Positions 45,327 through 53,273 of a stretch of 64,000 nucleotides of DNA are shown piece after piece. The DNA is from Mycolicibacterium arenosum (GTDB lineage Bacteria > Actinomycetota > Actinomycetes > Mycobacteriales > Mycobacteriaceae). The translations under genes and the position numbers were made by a program. Position 1 is the first letter of the stretch, and every line of letters starts with the position of its first letter. The stretch spans positions 372,001-436,000 of the forward strand of contig NZ_JANDBD010000002.1 in assembly GCF_024320865.1 (NCBI RefSeq). Direction: 5' to 3'. Under the pieces are notes generated by a model. The model was given only the letters and a program-made list of their open reading frames with translations, was not told the origin of the DNA and ran no database searches.

Positions 45327-46148
45327 CTACCGAAGTGCCGCGATGACTTTCGCGAACGCCTCGGCGTGCTGCTGCTGCACCGTGATGTAGGTGACGCCGT
45401 ACGTGTCGCGCAACTCGCGCACCCGGTCGACGATGTCCGCCGTCGACCCCGACAGCACCGTCGGCGTGAGGAGCATCTCCTCATCCGACAGGCCGGGCAG
45501 GAACCGCCGCGCGATAGACAGGTCCGGCACGCCGGAGTCGTCGCTCGGCATCGCGATGATCGACAGGTTCAGCTCCAACTGGTCGAAGCGGTCACCCGCC
45601 GCGGCCTTCACGAACGCGATCCGGTCGGCCAGCGGGTCGGATTCGGCTGTGATCGGCCCGCCGCCGGTGAGCCCGATGATGTCGGCACGCTGCGCGGCGA
45701 TCGTCAGCAGCTTGTCGCCGTTACCCGCGACGAGGATCGGCACGTCGGCAGCGTGCTCGTTGAGATGCTCGATGACGTGGCCGAGCCAGGAGACGCGCTG
45801 ACCCGCGGTGGGGAACGGCAGTTCGGCCTGCTCGAACTCCTCCTTGACGTACCCCGCCCCGAGGCCGACGTCGAACCGGCCGCCGGACAGGTCGCGCAGC
45901 GACGTGACCTCGCGGGTCAGCAGCGCGGGTCGGTAGAAGCCGGCGTTCAGCACGAACGTGCCGACGCGCAACCGCTCGGTGGCCAGCGCCAGCGCAGTGA
46001 GCATCGGAAACGGTGCCGTCGTGTACAGGTGGTCGGCCATGTGCGCGACGTCGAAGCCGGCACCCTCCATCCGCTGCGCCCAGTCCTGCACGGATTTGGG
46101 GCGCCGCGCCGCCTGCAGGCCCACCCCGAAGCGGAATTCCTTAGCCAC
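45327..46148 (-). CDS. LLM-class F420-dependent oxidoreductase
   Basis: 273 residues from GTG 46148, which follows a TAGTCT box by 7 bases; the longer frame is discarded. It has the luciferase-like TIM barrel with FRFGVGLQAARRPKSVQDWA, MADHLYTTAPFPMLTALALA, LSGGRFDVGLGAGYVKEEFE and ILVAGNGDKLLTIAAQRADI. Actinobacterial members of this group mostly use coenzyme F420 for hydride transfer. The substrate is unknown. Confidence 0.9.
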   Translation of the reverse strand: MAKEFRFGVGLQAARRPKSVQDWAQRMEGAGFDVAHMADHLYTTAPFPMLTALALATERLRVGTFVLNAGFYRPALLTREVTSLRDLSGGRFDVGLGAGYVKEEFEQAELPFPTAGQRVSWLGHVIEHLNEHAADVPILVAGNGDKLLTIAAQRADIIGLTGGGPITAESDPLADRIAFVKAAAGDRFDQLELNLSIIAMPSDDSGVPDLSIARRFLPGLSDEEMLLTPTVLSGSTADIVDRVRELRDTYGVTYITVQQQHAEAFAKVIAALR

Positions 46149-46155
46149 GCTCGAA

Positions 46156-46161
46156 AGACTA
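46156..46161 (-). promoter_or_regulatory. -10 box (TAGTCT) inside the rskA 3' end
   Basis: On the minus strand TAGTCT ends 7 bases before GTG 46148. It overlaps the rskA stop region and would give the LLM gene a leaderless transcript of its own. Confidence 0.45.
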
Positions 46162-46887
46162 GACGAGCGGGAGCTCCGCGAAGACCGGAGTGGTGGGTCG
46201 CGACGATCCACTGCCGGGTTCAACGGTGAACGCCAGCGCCCGCGAGTTGGCGATATCGGGCAGCACCGCGGTCGTCGACGGCGAGACCGCTCCCGCGTCC
46301 ATGGTGCCCGCCGAGTGGGCGCCGTCGGCGCCGACGAGCCACATCTGATACACCGTGCCGGACTCCGGCGGCGCCACGTTGTTCATCACCAGGACGGCTG
46401 CGTTGCGCTCACGTGAGAACACGACGGTGGCGGTGCCGCCGGTCGGGATCTCGCCGGACACGGTCCTGACGTCCTTCGCCGCGAAGATCTGCTCTGCGGT
46501 GGTCGGCTTCGGATCCGGCCGGATCGCCCAGCCGACACCGACGACGACGAGGCCCACGATCAGCGCGGCCGCTGCGGACAGGATGGTGCTGCGCCAGTTG
46601 CGGCGCGGCAGTTCGGTGACGACGGCGGGTAGTGGAGCCGTCGTCTCCTTGCCGATCGCCGCGAGCAGTCGGACGCGTACCTGCTCGGGTGGCTCGACGG
46701 CAGTCGACGCGGACAACCGCGCGGCGACCTCCCGGACCGCGCGCACCTCGTCGGCGAACGCACGTGCGATGAGTTCGGGGGCCTCAGCCAGCATCCGGTC
46801 GATCTCGTCCGACTCGGCCTGCGGCATCGCATGCAGGGCGTAGGGAGTCGCCAGTTCCATGAAAGCGGGGTCCGCTGGTGTGATCAT
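46159..46887 (-). CDS. rskA: Anti-sigma-K factor RskA
   Basis: 242 residues from ATG 46887, which overlaps the sigK stop by 4 bases (ATGA). The N-terminal cytoplasmic anti-sigma domain (about 1-95; ELATPYALHAMPQAESDEID) is followed by a single membrane helix (about 102-125; SAAAALIVGLVVVGVGWAI) and an extracytoplasmic RskA domain (VYQMWLVGADGAHSAGTMDA). It holds SigK inactive at the membrane until proteolysis releases it. The sigK-rskA order matches Rv0445c-Rv0444c. Confidence 0.93.
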   Translation of the reverse strand: MITPADPAFMELATPYALHAMPQAESDEIDRMLAEAPELIARAFADEVRAVREVAARLSASTAVEPPEQVRVRLLAAIGKETTAPLPAVVTELPRRNWRSTILSAAAALIVGLVVVGVGWAIRPDPKPTTAEQIFAAKDVRTVSGEIPTGGTATVVFSRERNAAVLVMNNVAPPESGTVYQMWLVGADGAHSAGTMDAGAVSPSTTAVLPDIANSRALAFTVEPGSGSSRPTTPVFAELPLV

Positions 46888-47429
46888 GTCACCCCCAGGC
46901 AATTGCGCAGCACGCGGATCGCATCACGCATCCGTGACTTTATTGTCGCAAGATTCGTTGACAAACGTTCCGACACTTGCGAATACGTCATGCCCTCGTA
47001 ATAGGCGAGCTGGATGCTCTCGCGCTGCGCATCACTGAGCGAACCCAGGCAATCCGACACCTGACGCTGCTCGTCGAGCTGGATGACGGCTTCGGCGACG
47101 CGGTCGGCGGGCAGTTCGACGGTGGCGGCCCCGTACCGGGATTCCCGCTGGCTAGCGGATTGTTCGGAGCGCACCCGATCGACCGCGCGGCGGTGGGCCA
47201 AGGTCATCAGCCACGCGAGGGGAGTGCCGGCCTGCGGGTTGTAATTACCCGCGTTGTTCCAGACCTGCAGGTAGACGTCCTGCGTGGTCTCTTCGCTGTA
47301 GCCGGGATCGCGCAGCACCCTGGTGATCAGTCCGAAAACACGGGCGCGGGTTTCGTCGTAGAACGCGGTGAACGCCTCGACATCGCGTTGCGCGACTCGG
47401 CGCAGCAGGGCGTCGAGGTCGGCTGTCAC
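46884..47429 (-). CDS. sigK: ECF RNA polymerase sigma factor SigK
   Basis: 181 residues from GTG 47429 (187 in M. tuberculosis). Sigma-70 region 2 is DVEAFTAFYDETRARVFGLI and ETTQDVYLQVW, and region 4 is LAYYEGMTYSQVSERLSTNL then TIKSRMRDAIRVL. The longer upstream frame is not needed: a TAGGCT box ends 7 bases before this GTG. In M. tuberculosis SigK controls mpt70/mpt83 and the neighbouring Rv0449c operon; here a matching promoter is found at 51572-51599. Confidence 0.94.
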   Translation of the reverse strand: MTADLDALLRRVAQRDVEAFTAFYDETRARVFGLITRVLRDPGYSEETTQDVYLQVWNNAGNYNPQAGTPLAWLMTLAHRRAVDRVRSEQSASQRESRYGAATVELPADRVAEAVIQLDEQRQVSDCLGSLSDAQRESIQLAYYEGMTYSQVSERLSTNLATIKSRMRDAIRVLRNCLGVT

Positions 47430-47436
47430 AAGCCAG

Positions 47437-47442
47437 AGCCTA
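47437..47442 (-). promoter_or_regulatory. -10 box (TAGGCT) of sigK
   Basis: On the minus strand TAGGCT ends 7 bases before GTG 47429, predicting a leaderless SigA-type transcript. No SigK consensus was found directly before sigK. Confidence 0.5.
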
Positions 47443-47464
47443 CTAAAGGGGATAGTCGCCGCGA

Positions 47465-48250
47465 TCATGATACTCGCGATTTGGGGGGTCTGGGAATGAA
47501 AAACGATGTACGAGCGCAGTATTCGTCGAAGCCGGGCCGATCCGCCATGATTCGCTCCGTGAGCCGGGCGCCGGTGGCATAGACCAGGAAGAACGTCATC
47601 AGCGCCGGTGACAGCACCGTTGCCAAGGACACCCAGCCGGCGATCGTGATTAGCCAGATACCCCACCACACCGATGCGTCACCGAAATAGTTCGGGTGAC
47701 GCGTCCAGGACCACAGTCCGCGATCCATGATCACGCCCCTGTTGGCGGGGTCGGCCTTGAACTCCTTGAGCTGATGGTCTCCGACGGCCTCGAACAGGAC
47801 GCCGACCAGCCACAGCACGACACCGAGTCCGAGGAGCGGCAACAACGCGCGGGGGGTCGGCCCCAGCGTCGCGGACAACTGCACCGGCAACGAGATGAAC
47901 CAGGCGGTGACAGCCTGCAGGCCGAAGATCCTGCGCAGTACGTTCAGGGTGGACGTGTCGCCCTTCAACACCTTCTCGTAGCGAGGATCCTCGCCCTTGC
48001 CCGAGGATTTGCCCAGCATGTGCCAGGCGAGCCGCAGACCCCAGATCGACACCAGCGCGAGCACCAGCAGCCTGCGGAACAGGTCGCCGCTGCCGAACAC
48101 CGCCGACGTCGCGGCGACCGCCACGAAGGCGAGTCCCCAGGCGGTGTCGACGACGTTGTAGCGCCCGAGGCGACGGCCGATCAGGAACGTAGCGCCGAAC
48201 AACACCACGAGGGCGGCGAGTGCGGCGAGGGTGACGACGACGAAGTTCAC
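47465..48250 (-). CDS. DUF1295 membrane protein (Rv0446c-like)
   Basis: 261 residues from GTG 48250, overlapping the ufaA1 stop (GTGA). Seven or so hydrophobic helices are expected. The steroid-5-alpha-reductase-like DUF1295 signature is seen in LWSWTRHPNYFGDASVWWGI and DRPGFDEYCARTSFFIPRPP. Related proteins reduce double bonds of lipids with NADPH in the membrane. Its place behind ufaA1 suggests it acts on the same fatty-acid product (inference). Confidence 0.9.
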   Translation of the reverse strand: MNFVVVTLAALAALVVLFGATFLIGRRLGRYNVVDTAWGLAFVAVAATSAVFGSGDLFRRLLVLALVSIWGLRLAWHMLGKSSGKGEDPRYEKVLKGDTSTLNVLRRIFGLQAVTAWFISLPVQLSATLGPTPRALLPLLGLGVVLWLVGVLFEAVGDHQLKEFKADPANRGVIMDRGLWSWTRHPNYFGDASVWWGIWLITIAGWVSLATVLSPALMTFFLVYATGARLTERIMADRPGFDEYCARTSFFIPRPPKSRVS

Positions 48251-49521
48251 AGGTCGCTCCCCGTGGGGGCGAACGTCCACTGGTAGACGTCGAGGTAGCC
48301 GCACCGGAACCCGGCCTCGGAATAGGCGAGGTACAGCTCCCACATCCGGTGGAAGACGTCGTCGAAGCCCAACGCGGACACCGCCTCCCGGCGGGCCAGG
48401 AACCGCTCCCGCCACAGCCGCAGCGTCTCGGCGTAGTCGGCGCGCAGCGACGTCACACCGACGGTGCGTAGCCGGGTTTCGCGTTCGGTGATGCCCACGA
48501 TGGCCTCGACCGACGGAATCATGCCGCCGGGGAAGATGTACTTCTGGATCCAGGTATACGTGTTGCGGGAAGCCAGCATTCGATCGTGCGGCATGGTGAT
48601 CGCCTGGATCGCGACCCGGCCGCCCGGCGAGACGAGCCGGTCCAGGGTGTGGAAGTAAGTGGGCCAGAAGCGGTATCCGACGGCCTCGATCATCTCGACG
48701 GACACCACGGCGTCGTACAGACCGTCGACCTCCCGGTAGTCCTTGAGTTCGATCACCACGCGGTCGGAGAGGCCGGCGTCCGCGACGCGCTGCTGCGCCA
48801 TCCGCTGTTGTTCAGCGGACAGCGTGATGGAGTGCACGTGCGCACCCCGTGCCGCGGCTCGGATCGCGAGTTCGCCCCAGCCGGTGCCGATTTCGAGCAG
48901 CCGGCTGCCGGGGCCGACGCGGGCCGAGTCGAGCAGGCTGTCGATCTTGCGGTGCTGGGCGTCGGCGAGGTCGGCCCAGCCCGGGCGAGACGTGTCGAAC
49001 AGTGCACTCGAGTACGTCATCGTCTCGTCGAGGAACTCGGCGAACAGGTCGTTGCTGAGGTCGTAGTGCTCGGCGATGTTGCTGCGCGCCTGGGTGAGGC
49101 TGTTGTACATGGAGCGCGGGTGGCGTACCACGGCCAGCGGCCGAAGCCATTGCAGGGCAGTCGGAATCAGCTCTGCGACCGAGTTGGCGAAGGCGGTCAT
49201 GACGCCCGCCAGATCGTTCGACGTCCACTCGCCCGCCATGTAGGACTCACCGAACCCGATCAGCCCGAAGCGACCGACGCGCCGGGACAGCGCCTTGGCG
49301 TCGTGAATCATCATCGTCGGCAGCGTCTGGTCGGCGGCGCCGATGACGGTCCCGTCGGGGTACTCCAGGCGGATCGGCAGCTTCGCGACGGCCCGGCGCA
49401 GCAGGCTGTCGGCGATGCGCCCGGTCATCATGCTGGAGGGGCCGCGCGGTGCCCTGGCCACCGCCGGCCAGCGCGCGGAATCGATGGCGGTGGCGACGCT
49501 TCCGGTGGTCTGCACGGTCAC
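48247..49521 (-). CDS. ufaA1: Cyclopropane-fatty-acyl-phospholipid synthase-family protein UfaA1
   Basis: 424 residues from GTG 49521 (427 in M. tuberculosis). It overlaps genes on both sides by GTGA. The SAM-binding motif is RLLEIGTGWGELAIRAAARG, with ARSNIAEHYDLSNDLFAEFL and SVEMIEAVGYRFWPTYFHTL. Members transfer methylene or methyl groups to unsaturated phospholipid acyl chains; UfaA1 has been linked to tuberculostearic-type branched acids in some reports, which I state from memory. It is part of the SigK-controlled operon. Confidence 0.92.
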   Translation of the reverse strand: MTVQTTGSVATAIDSARWPAVARAPRGPSSMMTGRIADSLLRRAVAKLPIRLEYPDGTVIGAADQTLPTMMIHDAKALSRRVGRFGLIGFGESYMAGEWTSNDLAGVMTAFANSVAELIPTALQWLRPLAVVRHPRSMYNSLTQARSNIAEHYDLSNDLFAEFLDETMTYSSALFDTSRPGWADLADAQHRKIDSLLDSARVGPGSRLLEIGTGWGELAIRAAARGAHVHSITLSAEQQRMAQQRVADAGLSDRVVIELKDYREVDGLYDAVVSVEMIEAVGYRFWPTYFHTLDRLVSPGGRVAIQAITMPHDRMLASRNTYTWIQKYIFPGGMIPSVEAIVGITERETRLRTVGVTSLRADYAETLRLWRERFLARREAVSALGFDDVFHRMWELYLAYSEAGFRCGYLDVYQWTFAPTGSDL

Positions 49522-50261
49522 AGTTGGCCCACCCTCTCGCGATGGGCGACGGCCACCCGAGGAACCACGGGCACCTTTCGAGCCCACAGTGTGATGCCCT
49601 GGACTCTGATCCAGAACGCGCCCATCAGCGGTGCCACCGGTGCGACCAACTGAAGTTTGACGAGTTGCCGGGCGGTCGCCCGACGCCGGGAGCCCTGCAG
49701 GGTGGCGACGAACGCGGGGGCGTTGTCGCGGTGCAGGGAGATCGAGACGTCCAACTCCTCGCCGGGTTGCGGCGCGCGCACCAGGTAGTAACCCTCCACC
49801 TCGTTGAACGGCGACACGTAGAGCTGCTTCTTCACGGCGACCGGTTGATCACCGGTCGGCGGCAGCAGGTAGGCGTGCCTGCCGCCGTAGGTGTTGTGCA
49901 CCTCGGCGATGACGTGGCGCACGACGCCGTCGGCATCGTGGCACCAGAAGATGCTCAGCGGGTTGAAGACGTATCCGAGCACGCGCGCCTGCATCAGGGC
50001 GGTGACCCTGCCGCCCGGCAGGCTGATGCCGCGGTCGGCGAGGAACTCGTCGACGCGATCGCGCAGCGTCTGGCCCGGTTGGACCGGGCCGGTGAAGTGG
50101 TCGCGCGCTTCGAAGTTGGCGAACGGGCGCAACCACTTCGGCAGGCGGGGCATGTCGTCGAGATCGACGTACCAGCAGTAGCCGCGCTGCTCGAAGTAGT
50201 GGTGCACGGGTGCGCGGCGCAGGTGGGTGATCTGCGTGCGGTACAGGGCCGAGGTGCTCAC
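49518..50261 (-). CDS. DUF1365 family protein (Rv0448c-like)
   Basis: 247 residues, GTG start overlapping the upstream stop (GTGA). DUF1365 features: LYRTQITHLRRAPVHHYFEQ, YCWYVDLDDMPRLP, RVLGYVFNPLSIFWCHDADG and AEVHNTYGGRHAYLL. The function is unknown, but the gene almost always travels with a FAD amine-oxidase-like gene and a CFA-synthase gene, as here, which points to a three-step lipid modification. Confidence 0.9.
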   Translation of the reverse strand: MSTSALYRTQITHLRRAPVHHYFEQRGYCWYVDLDDMPRLPKWLRPFANFEARDHFTGPVQPGQTLRDRVDEFLADRGISLPGGRVTALMQARVLGYVFNPLSIFWCHDADGVVRHVIAEVHNTYGGRHAYLLPPTGDQPVAVKKQLYVSPFNEVEGYYLVRAPQPGEELDVSISLHRDNAPAFVATLQGSRRRATARQLVKLQLVAPVAPLMGAFWIRVQGITLWARKVPVVPRVAVAHRERVGQL

Positions 50262-51565
50262 ACCGACACCGCCTCGGATTCGACGGCGGCGGGCCAGTCG
50301 GCGCCGAGACGCTGGGCTGCGCGCAGACCGGATGCCGCGCCGTCCTCGTGGAAGCCCCAGCCGTGGTACGCGCCGGCGAAGACCAGGTGATCGTCGTCGA
50401 TGGTGGGTAGGAGGCGCTGTGCAGCAACGGATTCCGGGGTGTACAGCGGGTGCGCATACGTCATCTCGGCGATCACCGACGCCGGGTCGACGCGATCCTC
50501 GCCGCCCAGCGTGACGATGTAGCGCTGCGGTGCGTCGAGTCGCATGAGCCGGGTGATGTCGTAGCTCACCAGGACGTTGTCGGTCCCCGGCGTGACGAGG
50601 TAGTTCCACGACGCTCGGGCCCGCGAGCGGCGCGGCAGCACCGACTCGTCGCTGTGCAGCTGCGCGTGGTTGGTCGAGTAGGGGATGGCCCCGAGCACGC
50701 TGCGCTGTTCGGCGGTCGGACGAGCGAGCATCCGCAGCGCCTGATCGGGATGGGTGGCGATGACGGCGGCGTCGAACAGCCGCGGGGCGGCGCCGCCCGC
50801 GCTGACCAGCACACCGTCGGTGACCCGCTGGACGGAATCGACGGGAGTACCGGCGCAGATCTCGTGCACTGTCGCGGCGATGGCGTTGACGTAGGTTGCC
50901 GATCCGCCGACGACGGTGCGCCACGTCGGGGATCCGAATACCGAGAGCATGCCGTGGTGCTGCAGGAACATGAAGAGGTATCGGGCGGGGTAGCGCATCG
51001 CGTCGTCGGGCGCGCACGACCAGACCGCGGCCACCAGCGGCGTCATGAAGTGCTCGACGAAATACGGCGAGAAGCGGTGCCGTTCGACGAACGCGCCGAC
51101 GGTTTCGAGCTCGGTCCCGTCGGTCTCGGCGTCGAGCAACTCGGTGGCGGCGCGGTGGAAGCGCTTGACCTCCATCAACATCCGCAGGTACTTCGGGCGA
51201 ACGACGTTGGTCGCCGCCGGGAACAGGCCGCCGATGCCGCGGGCACCTGCGTACTCGAGACCGATGTCATCGTCGCGGACCGACATCGACATGTCGGTGT
51301 CCCTGGTCTCGATGCCGAGTTCGTCGAAGAGCCGGCACAGTGTCGGATAAGTGCGGTCGTTGTGCACGAGGAACGCCGAGTCGACACCGATCACGTCACC
51401 GTCACCGCGGTCGAGGAAGTGGGTGTGCGCGTGGCCTCCGAGCCGGGTGTCCGCCTCGAACAGCGTCACGCGGGCGCGCCCGGACAGGACGTACGAGGCC
51501 GTCAGCCCCGCGACGCCGCTGCCGATGACCGCGATCGAGCGGCCGGGAGGGGTTTCTCGTTGCAC
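50258..51565 (-). CDS. FAD-dependent amine-oxidase-like protein (Rv0449c-like)
   Basis: 435 residues from GTG 51565. A GTG at 51571 is in frame but lies within the promoter spacer: the SigK -10 ends at 51572, so 51565 is the likely leaderless start. The FAD-binding motif is IAVIGSGVAGLTASYVLSGR, followed by LFEADTRLGGHAHTHFLDRG. The C-terminal FAD segment is YHGWGFHEDGAASGLRAAQR. It is the first gene of the operon running to 47465, and probably oxidises a lipid that the DUF1365, UfaA1 and DUF1295 proteins also handle. Confidence 0.92.
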   Translation of the reverse strand: MQRETPPGRSIAVIGSGVAGLTASYVLSGRARVTLFEADTRLGGHAHTHFLDRGDGDVIGVDSAFLVHNDRTYPTLCRLFDELGIETRDTDMSMSVRDDDIGLEYAGARGIGGLFPAATNVVRPKYLRMLMEVKRFHRAATELLDAETDGTELETVGAFVERHRFSPYFVEHFMTPLVAAVWSCAPDDAMRYPARYLFMFLQHHGMLSVFGSPTWRTVVGGSATYVNAIAATVHEICAGTPVDSVQRVTDGVLVSAGGAAPRLFDAAVIATHPDQALRMLARPTAEQRSVLGAIPYSTNHAQLHSDESVLPRRSRARASWNYLVTPGTDNVLVSYDITRLMRLDAPQRYIVTLGGEDRVDPASVIAEMTYAHPLYTPESVAAQRLLPTIDDDHLVFAGAYHGWGFHEDGAASGLRAAQRLGADWPAAVESEAVSV

Positions 51566-51571
51566 GATCAC

Positions 51572-51599
51572 TATTCGGACCCGCGAGTGCGACGGATGG
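51572..51599 (-). promoter_or_regulatory. SigK-dependent promoter
   Basis: On the minus strand CCATCC (51599-51594), a 16-base spacer and CGAATA (51577-51572) match the reported SigK pattern CCATCC-N16/17-CGAAT. The GTG at 51565 falls 6 bases after the -10 box. The regulator gene sigK lies downstream of the same locus. Confidence 0.82.
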
Positions 51600-51633
51600 G
51601 CATCATTCGGATTGCGTGGCGCTTAACCCGGCG

Positions 51634-51639
51634 TAAGGT
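51634..51639 (+). promoter_or_regulatory. -10 box (TAAGGT) of the amidohydrolase
   Basis: TAAGGT ends 8 bases before the GTG at 51648. Confidence 0.4.
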
Positions 51640-51647
51640 CCCAAACC

Positions 51648-53261
51648 GTGGCTTCGACCCTCTTCCGCAACGGAACCGTGTGGACCGGGGCGGGTGAGCC
51701 TGCGATCGGTGCCCTGCTGGTCTCCGACGGTGTGATCGCCGCCCTCGGCGACGACGCCCTCGCCGCGGCGGCCGACGCCACCGAGGTCGATCTCGAGGAC
51801 GGCTTCCTGATGGCGTCGTTCGGCGACGGACACGCCCATCCGCTGCTGGGCGGGCTGGAGTACGTCGGCCCCGCGGTGCGGCCGTGCACGACGGTCGACG
51901 AGATCGTCGACGCGGTGCGTCGCTTCGCCGAGGACAATCCCGACGAGGAGTGGATCGTCGGCGCCTCCTACGACGGCAGCCTCGCCGAGGGCGGGCTGTT
52001 CGACGCCCGGTGGCTCGACAAGGCGGTGTCCGACCGGCCGGTGGTGCTGCGGGCGTGGGATTACCACACGGTGTGGTGCAACACCGCGGCCCTGGACGCC
52101 GCGGGCATCACGGCCGATACGCCCGACCCCGTGCTCGGGGAGATCCCGCACCGCGAGGACGGATCGGTGCTGGGCACGCTGCGCGAGTGGGGCGCCGTCG
52201 ACCTGGTCACCGCGGTCATGCCGGCCCGTGACGAGGAGGTGCGGATCGCCGCGCTGGGCACGGCCGCCGACTATTACCTGAACAAGGGCGTTACCTGGGT
52301 GCAGGACGCCTGGGTCGAGCCGGGCGACGTCGACACCTATCTGGAGGCCGCGCGGCGCGATGCGCTCCGGATCCGGTTCAACCTCGCGCTCTACGCCGAT
52401 CCCCGGCACTTCGAGGCGCAGATCGCCGGATTCTCGCAGGCCAAACGTCGCGTCGAGCAACTCGGTTCGCCGTTCCTCACCGCGCAGACGGTGAAGTTCT
52501 TCGCCGACGGGGTGGTGGAGAACGAAACGGGAGCGCTGCTGGCGCCGTACTGCAGCGGGCTGCACTCGCACGGCATGACGGTGTGGGAGGGCGACGCGCT
52601 CGCCGAGGCGGCGCGTCAGGTCGACGACCTCGGCCTGCAGATCCACATCCACGCCATCGGCGACGCCGCGGTGCGCCAGGCGCTGGACGCCATCGAGTAT
52701 GTCGTGGACACCAATGGCGAGCGTGACCGCCGCCCGGTGATCGCCCACGTGCAGTTGGTCGACGACGACGACCTGGAGCGCTTCGCGGCGCTCGGCGTGA
52801 TCCCCTGCATGCAGCCGCTGTGGGCGCAGGAGGACGCGTTGATGAACGTGCTGACGGTGCCCCGCCTCGGCCGCAAGCGCGCCGACAAGCAGTACCGTAT
52901 GCGGTCGCTGGCCGATTCGGGAGCGCCCCTGGCGCTGGGCTCGGACTGGCCGGTGTCGTCGGGGGCGCCGCTCGACGGCATCGCGATCGGCGTGTCGCGG
53001 CAGACCGCAGAGGGCGAACCCGCGGGTGGCTGGACACCCGACGAGATCCTCCCCATCGAGCGCGCCCTCGGCGCGTACACCGAAGGCGTCGCGAAACAGG
53101 CGTTCGCCGAGGGGACCTGGGGCCGGCTGGTCCCCGGCGCGAGCGCGGACCTGCTGTGGCTGGACCGCGACCCGCGCAGCACTCCCGCACTCGAGTTGCC
53201 CGCGATCACGGTGCGGGCCACGTATGTGCGGGGCGCGCTCGGATTCAGCGAACAGCATTAG
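51648..53261 (+). CDS. Amidohydrolase_3 family (YtcJ-like) hydrolase
   Basis: 537 residues. The metal-binding HxH is in ASFGDGHAHPLLGG (about residues 58-71). Further ligands are LQIHIHAIGDAAVRQALD, VIAHVQLVDDDDLERF and the catalytic Asp in ALGSDWPVSSGAPLDGI. The family contains N-substituted formamide deformylases and similar amidases. An APC permease follows 12 bases later, so import and hydrolysis of an amide or amino-acid derivative is plausible (inference). The substrate is unknown. Confidence 0.9.
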   Translation: MASTLFRNGTVWTGAGEPAIGALLVSDGVIAALGDDALAAAADATEVDLEDGFLMASFGDGHAHPLLGGLEYVGPAVRPCTTVDEIVDAVRRFAEDNPDEEWIVGASYDGSLAEGGLFDARWLDKAVSDRPVVLRAWDYHTVWCNTAALDAAGITADTPDPVLGEIPHREDGSVLGTLREWGAVDLVTAVMPARDEEVRIAALGTAADYYLNKGVTWVQDAWVEPGDVDTYLEAARRDALRIRFNLALYADPRHFEAQIAGFSQAKRRVEQLGSPFLTAQTVKFFADGVVENETGALLAPYCSGLHSHGMTVWEGDALAEAARQVDDLGLQIHIHAIGDAAVRQALDAIEYVVDTNGERDRRPVIAHVQLVDDDDLERFAALGVIPCMQPLWAQEDALMNVLTVPRLGRKRADKQYRMRSLADSGAPLALGSDWPVSSGAPLDGIAIGVSRQTAEGEPAGGWTPDEILPIERALGAYTEGVAKQAFAEGTWGRLVPGASADLLWLDRDPRSTPALELPAITVRATYVRGALGFSEQH

Positions 53262-53273
53262 AAGGGAACGCCA

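Noticed and set aside
45065..45346. Plus-strand 93-residue frame over the tRNA
   Set aside because: It runs antisense through a convincing tRNA-Arg and has no ribosome-binding site or homology.
45238..46148. tRNA-Arg as an integration site for a mobile island
   Set aside because: No integrase, direct repeat of the tRNA 3' end, or base-composition shift was seen on either side.
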